A stretch of DNA of 64,000 bases from NCBI RefSeq assembly GCF_002968015.1, contig NZ_PUIP01000007.1, positions 1 through 64,000 on the forward strand. Reading direction: 5' to 3'. Shown here one piece after another: positions 50,565 to 59,100 of this stretch; positions within the stretch are counted from its first letter, which is position 1, and every line of letters starts with the position of its first letter. Position numbers and translations under genes: made by a program. Under the pieces are notes generated by a model. It worked only from the letters and a program-made list of their open reading frames with translations. It searched no databases and was not told the DNA's origin. Source of the DNA: Massilia phosphatilytica. GTDB lineage: Bacteria > Pseudomonadota > Gammaproteobacteria > Burkholderiales > Burkholderiaceae_D.

Positions 50565-52925
50565 TTAGTAGGTGAACAGCACGCCGCGGGCGGCGCCGGC
50601 GAAGTACACGCGGCCGGGCACGGCCTGGTCGGCCGCCAGGTTGCTGATGCCGGCGTACTGGTGCAGGTCGTCGTTGTAACGGGTCCAGTTGACGCCGCCG
50701 TCATCCGAGCGGTACAAGCCCCACTGGCCGCCCATCACGCCCACGACGTAGATCGACGCCGAGTACTTGGCGCCAACCGGGGCCTTGCCGAGGGCGATCG
50801 ACGTGGCGCCATAGATCTTCGGCTGGAAGGCGTTGTTCGGGTCGGGGATCGACTGCGTGACATTCAGCCTGGTCCAGTTCGCGCCCGAGTCGGTCGAGTG
50901 CAGGATGTTGAATCCGTCCACCAGCCAGATATCGCCTTCCACGTTCGGATTGACGGCGACCGCGGTCGCCTGGAACGAATTCAGCGCCGTGCCGCTGGCC
51001 GGGAACGTGGTGCTCTCGGTGAACGTGTGGCCGCCGTCCGTCGACGTGAAGAAGCGCGCCGTCTCGCTCCACTGCTGCCACCATGCGCCGCCCGAGTTGT
51101 ACGCATAGACCTTGTTCGGGTTCTTGCGGTCGGCCACGACGTGGTAGCCGCGCGACACGCCCGAATTGGCCAGCGCGGGCAGGTTCGTGTAGGTCCACGT
51201 GTTGCCGTTGTCGGCCGTCCACGCCGGCACCGAGGAGGACGGCGCCCAGACTGCGCTGCCGGTCTTCGTGACGGCAATGCTGGCGGCTTCGTCCTGGTGG
51301 GTCTTCGCGTCCGGGTGATTGGTCGCGAACGCGGTCCAGGTCACGCCGGAGTCGCTGGAATAGGCACCGAGGCGGTCCGGCGTACCTGACGTGGCGGCGC
51401 CGATGGTGGCCATGTAGGCCGGATTGGACCAGGCCATGTCGACGCTGTAGGCGCTGTTGAAGAACCCGTTCGGGCCCCGCGTCGGACGCTTGACGAGTTC
51501 CGTCTGCACGAAGGTACCGACGTCGAGGCCGCTGCGCAGCAGCGTGTAGTTGGCGCCCGCCGGCGGGGTCATGAGGGCCTTCGTCGCGACTTCCTCGATG
51601 CCCTCGTTGGGGAAGGTCCACGTGGGCGTCGCATCGGACGCGTTGCGCGTCTCCACCACGCCGCCACCCGTCACGTGCAGGATGCGGTCGCGGTTGTTCG
51701 GGTCGATCTCGACGTCGTCCATCCAGCCGGAGAAGCCGCCGCCGTCCGGAACGTGCGGCATCATCGCGGCGATTTCGCGCCAGGTGGCGCCGCCGTCGTC
51801 GGACAACTGCACGACGGGCTGGCCTTGCCAGTTGCCCCACGTGTTGGTCACGCCCAGCGCAATGCGGGTGCTCGCGCCGGTGCCGGACACGGACAGGCCG
51901 CCCATGCCGAAGCTGGACCACTGGGTGTCGTCGTAGCCCTTCAGCAGGGTCCAGTGGGTGCCGTCGAACTTGTACAGGCGGCACGGACCGCCGGCGCCCG
52001 GGCCGGTGCCCTTCGTGAACGCCACGTACATCATGCCGTCCTTCGCGCGCACCATGTGCGGGATGATGAAGCCCTGCACGTCGGCCGGCGTCGCGATGCC
52101 GGTCCACGACGCGCCGCCGTCGGTCGTCTTGTACAGGGCATAGTTCAGGCCCGCCACGCCCGCAAAATCCGGCGCCACCGCCGTGTAGATCGTCTGCGTG
52201 GCGCTGCCGGTGCCCTTCGTGTTCGTGTCGAAAATCACCTGCTCCATGCCGATCGGGCTGCTCCAGAACGTCGCGTCGACCTGCGCCTGGGTCATCTTCG
52301 CCGACGACAGCGACGTCACCTGGTTCCACGTCTGGCCGCGGTCCGTGCTCTTCCAGAGGCCGGCCGTGCGCGTCGCGTAGAACAGGATCGTGGGATCGTT
52401 CGGGTCGACCATCAGGCGTTCGCCGACGGCGCGCCCCTGGCTGTTGCCGCCTGCCGGGAACGGCAGTTCCACATGCGTCCAGTGCGTGCCGCGGTCGGTG
52501 GAAATGTACAGGCGCGCGTGCCCCTCGGCCGACACGTACATGCCGCCGCTCAGGTAGACGCGCTGGTCGTCGTTCGGGTCGAGCGCCAGCGTTTCGCTGC
52601 CGTGGTAGCCGCCTTCGTCGGGGCCGAAGCCGTCCGTGATCGGGATCCAGCTCTTCGTGGCCGGATCCCAGCGGTAGGCGCCGCCGACGTCGGTACGCGC
52701 GTACAGCACGTCCGGGCTGGTCGGGTGGAAGACCAGGCCCGGCACGTAGCCGCCGCCGCCGAACTTCACACTCGCGAAGCGGGCGGGCTTGATGGCGGCA
52801 CTGACTGAACCGATCGTGCCCGCCAGGACGGTTTGACCATTGCCGTGATCGGCGTCGCTGCCGCCGCAGCCGGCCGCAAGGCCCGCCACGACGCCCGCCA
52901 ATGCGATGAGTCGCATCTTGTGCAT
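50565..52925 (-). CDS. GH74 xyloglucanase-type lipoprotein
   Basis: 786 residues from the ATG at 52925, with GGAGA 9 nt upstream. It has a lipoprotein signal with lipobox LAAGC, then two seven-bladed beta-propellers typical of GH74. FGGGGYVPGLVFHPTSPDVLYARTDVGGAYRW is the family's N-terminal signature and contains the first catalytic Asp (TDVGG). The second Asp is probably in SGLDVGTF. GH74 enzymes cleave the glucan backbone of xyloglucan. Lipid anchoring would hold it at the outer membrane. It is divergent from the GH3 gene. Confidence 0.9.
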   Translation of the reverse strand: MHKMRLIALAGVVAGLAAGCGGSDADHGNGQTVLAGTIGSVSAAIKPARFASVKFGGGGYVPGLVFHPTSPDVLYARTDVGGAYRWDPATKSWIPITDGFGPDEGGYHGSETLALDPNDDQRVYLSGGMYVSAEGHARLYISTDRGTHWTHVELPFPAGGNSQGRAVGERLMVDPNDPTILFYATRTAGLWKSTDRGQTWNQVTSLSSAKMTQAQVDATFWSSPIGMEQVIFDTNTKGTGSATQTIYTAVAPDFAGVAGLNYALYKTTDGGASWTGIATPADVQGFIIPHMVRAKDGMMYVAFTKGTGPGAGGPCRLYKFDGTHWTLLKGYDDTQWSSFGMGGLSVSGTGASTRIALGVTNTWGNWQGQPVVQLSDDGGATWREIAAMMPHVPDGGGFSGWMDDVEIDPNNRDRILHVTGGGVVETRNASDATPTWTFPNEGIEEVATKALMTPPAGANYTLLRSGLDVGTFVQTELVKRPTRGPNGFFNSAYSVDMAWSNPAYMATIGAATSGTPDRLGAYSSDSGVTWTAFATNHPDAKTHQDEAASIAVTKTGSAVWAPSSSVPAWTADNGNTWTYTNLPALANSGVSRGYHVVADRKNPNKVYAYNSGGAWWQQWSETARFFTSTDGGHTFTESTTFPASGTALNSFQATAVAVNPNVEGDIWLVDGFNILHSTDSGANWTRLNVTQSIPDPNNAFQPKIYGATSIALGKAPVGAKYSASIYVVGVMGGQWGLYRSDDGGVNWTRYNDDLHQYAGISNLAADQAVPGRVYFAGAARGVLFTY

Positions 52926-53166
52926 GTGTATGTCTCCAGAATGTGTGTGATGACGGTCCGGCGGCAGGCGCGCCCGCCGGGTCCGATACATTCTGTGAGT
53001 CCGTACCTGTGGCGGCAATTTCGAAAATCCTCAGGCTGGCCACGAAATCCAGGAGCGCGAATGAAATTCCGCAGCGCCGGCAAAATTTTCACCAGCCGCC
53101 CCGGACGACGCCGGCGCATGGCCGCACCGGTGTTAGCATCCGCGCGCCAACCCATCACGAACGCCC
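52926..53166. promoter_or_regulatory. Divergent GH74 / GH3 promoter region
   Basis: 241 bp between divergent genes, so regulation of both must lie here. A plus-strand TAGCAT (53134-53139) is a possible -10 for GH3, inside TGTTAGC (53131-53137), which resembles half of the xyl-box-like site upstream of GH29. GAAATCC/GAAATTCC repeats occur near 53045-53075 and a TTTCGAAA palindrome near 53020. I see no complete promoter. Confidence 0.4.
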
Positions 53167-55770
53167 ATGACACCTCGACCTCTCTCCCTGAACGCCCTCG
53201 CGACAGCCGTCGCCCTGACGCTGTCCCTGCCCGCCCTGGCCGCGCAGTCCGATCCCGCCGCGCGGGCGCAAGCCCTGCTCGCCCGCATGACGCTGGACGA
53301 AAAGGCCGGCCAGCTGCAATCCACGTCACCCGCCATCGCGCGGCTCGGTATCCCGGCCTACAACTGGTGGAGCGAAGGCCTGCACGGCGTCGCACGGGCC
53401 GGCAATGCCACCGTGTTCCCGCAGGCGATCGGCCTCGCCGCCACGTGGAACCCCGCGCTCGCCATGCGCGTCGCGGACACCGTCGGCACCGAATTCCGCG
53501 CGAAGTACCTGGAAACCGTGCACCCCGACGGCGGCTCGGACCTGTACCGCGGCCTCACGGTGTGGTCGCCGAACGTGAACATCTTCCGCGATCCGCGCTG
53601 GGGCCGCGGCCAGGAGACCTATGGCGAAGATCCGTACCTGACGTCGCGCCTGGGCGTGGCCTACATCCGCGGCCTGCAGGGTGCGGATCCGGGCGCGCCG
53701 AAAGTCTCGGCCACCGTCAAGCATTTCGCCGTGCACAGCGGACCGGAGGCCGACCGCCACCGCGAGGACGTGCATCCTTCCCCGCGCGACCTGACGGAAA
53801 CGTACCTGCCCGCGTTCCATGCCGCCGTCACCGAGGGGCACGTGCTGTCCCTCATGTGCGCGTACAACGCGGTGAACGGCATGCCGGCGTGCGCCAACGG
53901 GCCGCTGCTCAAGGACCTGCTGCGCGACGCGTGGCAGTTCCGGGGCCACGTCGTGTCCGACTGCGGTGCCATCGCGGACATCCACTCGGAAGGCGCACAC
54001 CGCTACGTCGACACGCCGGAGCGCGCCGTGGCAGCGGCCATCAAAACCGGTACCGACGTGATGTGCGAATTCGGCGGCAGCCCCACGGCGACGCCCGCCA
54101 CGACCGTGCGCGCCGTGCGCCAAGGCCTGCTGGCCGAGGCCGACGTCGACCACGCCGTGCTGCGCCTGCTGGAAGCGCGTATCCGCCTCGGCCTGCTCGA
54201 TGCGCCGCGCCCTTACGGCGGTATCGGGGCGAAGGATTACGACACCCCGGCCGACCGCCGCCTGAACCTGGAAGCGGCGCGCCAGTCGCTCGTGCTGCTG
54301 AAGAACGACGGCGTGCTGCCGCTGAAGACGGCGCCGCGCCGCATCGCCGTGATCGGCCCGAACGCCGACAGCGTCGACGCGCTGGTCGGCAACTACAGCG
54401 GCACGCCGTCGAAGCCGATCACCGTGCTGGCCGGCCTGCGTGCCCGCTTCCCGGACGCGCAGCTCACGTTCGTGGAAGGCACGGGCTGGGTGGCGCCGCC
54501 GTTGCAGGACGTGCCGGCGGACGCGCTGTGCCTGGACGCCGGCTGCACCAAGCCTGGCGTGCGGACGGAACGTTTCGACAACCTCGACCTGACGGGCGCG
54601 CCGGCCGCCGTCACGACCAGTGCGCAGGCCGCATTCCGCTGGGGCTGGCCGGACAGCGTCGAGCGCAAGACGTCCATCCGCTGGAGCGGCCATCTGCGCG
54701 CCGCCGAAAGTGGCCCCCATCACCTGCGGCTGAAAGGCGGCCAGGGCTATCGCATCGGCGTCGACGACCGCCTCGTCACGGACCTGTGGGATATCGCCTG
54801 GCCGACGTCGAACACGCCGGTCGAACTTGAGGCCGGCAAGGTGTACCGGATCGAGATCGAGGCCCGGCAACTCGGCTGGGACGGCGACCAGAAGCTGCAG
54901 TGGACGCGGCCCAGTTTCGACGACACGGCCGCGCTGGAAGCGGCCCGCGCGGCGGATCTCGTCGTGTTTGCGGGCGGCCTGACGTGGCAGCTGGAGGGCG
55001 AGGAGATGTCGGTCAATGCGCCGGGCTTCGCCGGCGGCGACCGCACGAGCCTCGATCTCCCCGCGCCGCAGGAAGCGCTGCTGGAACGCTTGGGTCGTCT
55101 CGGCAAGCCGCTGGTGCTCGTCAACATGAGCGGCAGCGCGGTGGCGCTGAACTGGGCCGCGGACCACGCGCCGGCCATCGTCCAGGCCTGGTATCCGGGC
55201 GGCGAAGGCGGCAAGGCCGTGGCCGAGCTGATCGCGGGCGACTTCAGCCCCGCCGGCCGCCTGCCGGTGACGTTCTACAAGTCGGCGTCCGACCTGCCCC
55301 CGTTCAAGGACTACGGCATGCAGGGCCGCACCTACAAGTACTTCAAGGGCGAGCCGCTGTACCCGTTCGGCCATGGCCTGAGCTACACGCAGTTCTCGTA
55401 CAAGCTGGCCGCGCCGGCGCCCAGGGCCGTGTGCGCCGGCTGCGCGCTCAAGGTCGCCGTCGACGTGAAGAACGACGGCGCGCGCGCCGGGGATGAAGTC
55501 GTGCAAGTCTACGTCGCCCGCCCCGGAGCCGGGGCGCCCAACCGCACGCTGGTCCGCTTCGCCCGCGTCACGCTGCAGCCGGGCGAGAAGCGCCGGGTGA
55601 CGTTCGACCTGGACGGCAAGGCCCTCAGCACGGTCGACGCGGCCGGCAAGCGCACCGTCGAGGCGGGCCAGGCCACCGTGTGGGTCGGCGGCGGCCAGCC
55701 CGGCCCGCAAACGGCCGGCGTCGCGCTGATGGTGAACGTGAAAGGCCGCCGCAGCCTGCCGTCGTTCTGA
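53167..55770 (+). CDS. Secreted GH3 beta-glycosidase with PA14 insert
   Basis: 867 residues. The signal peptide (1-26, ending LPALAA) is followed by a GH3 N-terminal barrel with nucleophile Asp265 in VVSDCGA and the conserved KHF near 185-187. A C-terminal sandwich, a PA14-like insert (about 455-590) and a fibronectin-III-like end follow. RWGRGQETYGEDPYLTS is typical of the GH3 beta-glucosidase/beta-xylosidase group. In this locus it could release glucose or xylose from oligosaccharides. PA14 inserts in GH3 enzymes shape specificity, so substrate is open. Confidence 0.9.
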   Translation: MTPRPLSLNALATAVALTLSLPALAAQSDPAARAQALLARMTLDEKAGQLQSTSPAIARLGIPAYNWWSEGLHGVARAGNATVFPQAIGLAATWNPALAMRVADTVGTEFRAKYLETVHPDGGSDLYRGLTVWSPNVNIFRDPRWGRGQETYGEDPYLTSRLGVAYIRGLQGADPGAPKVSATVKHFAVHSGPEADRHREDVHPSPRDLTETYLPAFHAAVTEGHVLSLMCAYNAVNGMPACANGPLLKDLLRDAWQFRGHVVSDCGAIADIHSEGAHRYVDTPERAVAAAIKTGTDVMCEFGGSPTATPATTVRAVRQGLLAEADVDHAVLRLLEARIRLGLLDAPRPYGGIGAKDYDTPADRRLNLEAARQSLVLLKNDGVLPLKTAPRRIAVIGPNADSVDALVGNYSGTPSKPITVLAGLRARFPDAQLTFVEGTGWVAPPLQDVPADALCLDAGCTKPGVRTERFDNLDLTGAPAAVTTSAQAAFRWGWPDSVERKTSIRWSGHLRAAESGPHHLRLKGGQGYRIGVDDRLVTDLWDIAWPTSNTPVELEAGKVYRIEIEARQLGWDGDQKLQWTRPSFDDTAALEAARAADLVVFAGGLTWQLEGEEMSVNAPGFAGGDRTSLDLPAPQEALLERLGRLGKPLVLVNMSGSAVALNWAADHAPAIVQAWYPGGEGGKAVAELIAGDFSPAGRLPVTFYKSASDLPPFKDYGMQGRTYKYFKGEPLYPFGHGLSYTQFSYKLAAPAPRAVCAGCALKVAVDVKNDGARAGDEVVQVYVARPGAGAPNRTLVRFARVTLQPGEKRRVTFDLDGKALSTVDAAGKRTVEAGQATVWVGGGQPGPQTAGVALMVNVKGRRSLPSF

Positions 55771-55776
55771 TCCGCC

Positions 55777-57348
55777 CTACTCCTGCACGGCGACGACCAC
55801 GACGGACTTCGCCGGCAGGGACAGCACCAGCCTGCCGTCCCGGGCCGCGGCCTGGAACGGCGCCGGCCGGACGGCATCCGGCGCGGCGAACGTGTTGTGC
55901 GCGTCCATCGCTGCCGCCGTCAGCACGGAACCGACCGCCCCGCGCGCGGCGGTGCCGCTCACGTCGACCGTGACGTCGGCCGTCGCGCGCGGGTTCGTGT
56001 TGACGAGCGCGAGATACAGCTTGCCGTCCCTGGCGCGCGCCGCCGACGCGCTGACGGCCGGGATCGCGTCGGTGCCGAACGTGTACAGCGGATTGTGCGC
56101 CAGTTTGACCGGCACCGAGACCGCATCCTGGAACGGCACGTACATCCGGAAGACGTGGTAGGTCGGCGTGAGTGCCATCTTCGCGCCGTCCGTGCGGACC
56201 ATCGCCTGCAGCACGTTGACCATTTGCGCAATGCTCGTCATGCGCACGCGGTCCGCATGGGCGTGAAAGATGTTGAAGTTCAGCGCCGCGACCAGCGCGT
56301 CGCGCAGCGTGTTCTGCTGCTGGAGGAAGCCCGACCTGCTACCTTCTTCCGCGTCGTACCACGTGCCCCATTCGTCGACGGCGAACATGAGCTTCTTCTG
56401 CGGGTCGTGCGCGTCCAGCTTCGCGACGTTGGCGGCGATGAACCCTTCCATGCGCTGCGTCTCGCTGAGGGTGTGGATCCAGCGGCTTTCGTCGAAGCCG
56501 GTCGCGCCGAATTTGTTGTTCTTGTCCGCCCCCGGCGACGTGTAGTAGTGGAACGAGATGCCATGGGCACGGACGCCCCAGCCGTAGATGTGCTGGCTCA
56601 GGTAGTCCGTCCAGCCCGTGTCCTCGTCGTGGCCGCCGGCGGCGATGAATTGCGTGTCGTTGCCGCCGCCCGGATGGAGGAACGTGGCGTAGCGGCGGTA
56701 GGCGTCCGCGTACTGCTCCGGCCGCATGTTGCCGCCGCAGCCCCAGGCCTCGTTGCCGATGCCGAAGAACGCGACCTTGTACGGTGACGGATGACCGTTG
56801 CGGGCGCGCAACCGGGCCAGGCTCGACGTGCCGTCCGCCGTCAGGTACTCGACCCATTCCGCCATCTCCTGCACGGTGCCGGTGCCGAGGTTGCCGTTGA
56901 CGTAGGCGTCGGCGCCGAGCTGCTCGACGAGGTCGAAGAATTCGTGCGTGCCGACGGCGTTGTTCTCGTCGACGCCACCCCAGTTCGTGTTGATGCGCAC
57001 GGGCCGTTGCGCGCGCGGACCGATCCCGTCGCGCCAGTGGTACTGGTCGGCGAAGCAGCCGCCGGGCCAGCGCACGAGCGGCACGTGCAGCGCCTTCAGC
57101 GCGGCCACGACGTCGTTGCGCCAGCCGCGCGTGTTCGGGATGGGCGAGTCGGGACCGACCCACAGGCCGCCGTAGATGCCGGTGCCGAGGTGCTCGGCGA
57201 ACTGGCCGTAGACGTATCTGCTGATGACGGGGCCCGGCCTGGCCGGCTCGATCGTAAGGCCGACCTCCGCCGCCCCCGCCGTGCAGGCGAATGCCGCGGC
57301 CACGCAGGCAGCGAGCGCGCGCCATTTCATGTTCTTCATTCTGGTCAT
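55777..57348 (-). CDS. Secreted alpha-L-arabinofuranosidase (GH51)
   Basis: 523 residues. A signal peptide (about 1-27, ending CTAGAA) precedes a GH51 barrel. The acid/base is Glu200 in FGIGNEAWGCGG and the nucleophile Glu326 in AVDEWGTW; LVRWPGGCFADQYHWRDGIG is diagnostic. It removes arabinofuranose side groups. Many GH51 enzymes are cytoplasmic, so secretion is notable. It begins 7 nt after the GH35 stop and is convergent with the GH3 gene across 6 bp. ATG codons at residues 1, 4 and 7 are all possible starts. Confidence 0.9.
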   Translation of the reverse strand: MTRMKNMKWRALAACVAAAFACTAGAAEVGLTIEPARPGPVISRYVYGQFAEHLGTGIYGGLWVGPDSPIPNTRGWRNDVVAALKALHVPLVRWPGGCFADQYHWRDGIGPRAQRPVRINTNWGGVDENNAVGTHEFFDLVEQLGADAYVNGNLGTGTVQEMAEWVEYLTADGTSSLARLRARNGHPSPYKVAFFGIGNEAWGCGGNMRPEQYADAYRRYATFLHPGGGNDTQFIAAGGHDEDTGWTDYLSQHIYGWGVRAHGISFHYYTSPGADKNNKFGATGFDESRWIHTLSETQRMEGFIAANVAKLDAHDPQKKLMFAVDEWGTWYDAEEGSRSGFLQQQNTLRDALVAALNFNIFHAHADRVRMTSIAQMVNVLQAMVRTDGAKMALTPTYHVFRMYVPFQDAVSVPVKLAHNPLYTFGTDAIPAVSASAARARDGKLYLALVNTNPRATADVTVDVSGTAARGAVGSVLTAAAMDAHNTFAAPDAVRPAPFQAAARDGRLVLSLPAKSVVVVAVQE

Positions 57349-57355
57349 GGGACTA

Positions 57356-59020
57356 TCAATAGGTGCGCAGGCGGATTTTCAGGATGGTCGGCTGTCCCGT
57401 GAAATTAAGGCCGTGGTCGGTCTGGTCGCCATTCCAGTTGCGCTCCATGATCCACTTGCCCCGCGTGTCGAACCGTCCTTCCTCGACGCGCGCGAACATG
57501 AAGCGCTTGCCGGCGTTGGCGCCCGCGGGCCAGAAATGCAGGCGGATGTGCTGCCCGACCACGACGAACTCGTCGTCGCCGATCTGCGCCAGCGCCATGC
57601 TGCCCGACGACGATTCGGTGCCCGGCGGGATGTCCGCGAGATTGACCGGATCGGGCTGACCGCCCAGCTGCCATTCGCGGAACGACGCCGTGACGCCCCA
57701 GTTCTTCATCTCCAGCGGCTGCCGCTTGCGGTCGTCGCCTTCCGCCAGGCCGTGGGTACGTCCTTCCAGCGCCCACTGCCCCCACAACGGTGCCAGCGAA
57801 CCGAACGCCTCGTAGATCTTGCCGAACGGTTCGGCCATGGACTTGTCCTTCAGCTTGGAACCCAGCGGATAATTGCTGTAGTCGGCATAGTCGACGCCGA
57901 ACGGCGCCACGCCGATCGCGCCCCGTCCGAGAATCTGCAGCAGGTAGCGCGCATAGTATGTCGCGTTGCCCATCTCCGGCACGAACAGCGCATTGTCCGG
58001 ACGCTGGAACTGCGTCAGGACGGCATTGACCTTGTGCGATTCGCCCATGTAGATGTCGGGTGCCGCGATGTCGATGTGCGGGGCGGCGGCCTTGTAGATG
58101 TCGACCACGTCATAGCCCGGGCCGCCGCTGGAAAAGTTGTTGTTCCACGGCGCCAGCGGCTCGACCGGATCGCGCAGCGCATTATTGACGTACATCGGCA
58201 GGTCGTACACCGCGCGCCCGGCCTTGGCGACTTCCTCGATGTAGCTGGCGATCGCATAGGCGTGGAAGTATTCATCGGCATACGGGCCGTAGACGTCGGA
58301 CCAGGTACCGCCGGCCGCGCCCGGCACCGGCGACTTCTTGTGGGCCAGCACCGCCGGCGGCACCGGCTGGCGGAACATCGCCTCGGCTTTCGGGCCAAAA
58401 TCGCGCACGCTGCCGTAGGTGCCGACTTCGTTCTCGACCTGCACCATGATCACGGTGTGCCGCTCGCCGTCGATCTTCCTCAGGTGGGTCATCAGCGCCA
58501 CGAACGCCCGGGTGTCGGCCTTCAGGGTCTGCTCGCCCAGCGGCGTCAGGCAATAGCTGTCCTTGCCGTCCTTGTCGATCATGCGCGGAAAGCGCTGGTT
58601 GTCGAACTTCACCCACTCCGGCGTGTACGCGGGGCCCGTGTTCTTCCAGGTGCCGAACCACAGCAGCACGAGGCGCACGCCTTTCTGGCGTGCCTGGGCC
58701 ACGAGCGTATCGACATAGCTGAAATCGAACTTGCCTTCGACGGGTTCGATCTGTTCCCAGGCCACCGGGATTTCGAGGGTATTGGCGTGGACATCCTTGA
58801 CGGCAGCCCAGACCTTGGGCAGCGCCGCCGGGTAATTGCTGGAATTGTGGGCCTGCACGCCCAGCATGGTGAACGGCTTGCCGTCGACCAGCAGCGCGTA
58901 GCGGCCGTCCTGCTGGACCAGGCGCGGCATCGGTGCGGCGGCCAGCGCCTGGGTGGCCTGGGTGGACATGACAGCGAGCGCGCATGCCGCGGCCAGCAGT
59001 TGGTTGGAGACTGTTTTCAT
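57356..59020 (-). CDS. Secreted GH35 beta-galactosidase (DUF5597 type)
   Basis: 554 residues. A signal peptide (about 1-28, ending ALAAA) precedes a GH35 barrel with acid/base Glu198 in QVENEVG and nucleophile Glu349 in FVPEMGN. A C-terminal DUF5597-like beta domain follows. This subtype resembles the Bgl35A-like enzyme of the Cellvibrio japonicus xyloglucan locus, which removes galactose from xylogluco-oligosaccharides. It is downstream of the TonB-dependent receptor across a stem-loop and upstream of GH51 by 7 nt. Confidence 0.9.
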   Translation of the reverse strand: MKTVSNQLLAAACALAVMSTQATQALAAAPMPRLVQQDGRYALLVDGKPFTMLGVQAHNSSNYPAALPKVWAAVKDVHANTLEIPVAWEQIEPVEGKFDFSYVDTLVAQARQKGVRLVLLWFGTWKNTGPAYTPEWVKFDNQRFPRMIDKDGKDSYCLTPLGEQTLKADTRAFVALMTHLRKIDGERHTVIMVQVENEVGTYGSVRDFGPKAEAMFRQPVPPAVLAHKKSPVPGAAGGTWSDVYGPYADEYFHAYAIASYIEEVAKAGRAVYDLPMYVNNALRDPVEPLAPWNNNFSSGGPGYDVVDIYKAAAPHIDIAAPDIYMGESHKVNAVLTQFQRPDNALFVPEMGNATYYARYLLQILGRGAIGVAPFGVDYADYSNYPLGSKLKDKSMAEPFGKIYEAFGSLAPLWGQWALEGRTHGLAEGDDRKRQPLEMKNWGVTASFREWQLGGQPDPVNLADIPPGTESSSGSMALAQIGDDEFVVVGQHIRLHFWPAGANAGKRFMFARVEEGRFDTRGKWIMERNWNGDQTDHGLNFTGQPTILKIRLRTY

Positions 59021-59048
59021 ACGAGGATCCGGTCAGGTTAAATGCAAT

Positions 59049-59082
59049 GGCCTCCCGCGACCGGCGCAGGTCGCGGGAGGCC
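59049..59082 (-). promoter_or_regulatory. Perfect 14-bp stem-loop between receptor and GH35 genes
   Basis: GGCCTCCCGCGACC (59049-59062) pairs perfectly with 59069-59082 around a 6-nt loop GGCGCA. On the minus strand no T-run follows (ATTGCATTTAAC). It is probably an mRNA-stabilising or partial terminator structure that keeps receptor mRNA in excess over the enzyme genes. Confidence 0.7.
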
Positions 59083-59100
59083 TGTTCGCAGCGCGAGCGC

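Noticed and set aside
50701..53043. A second long minus-strand frame overlapping GH74
   Set aside because: Same strand, different frame, Arg-rich and without motifs. The GH74 frame has a signal peptide and family signatures.
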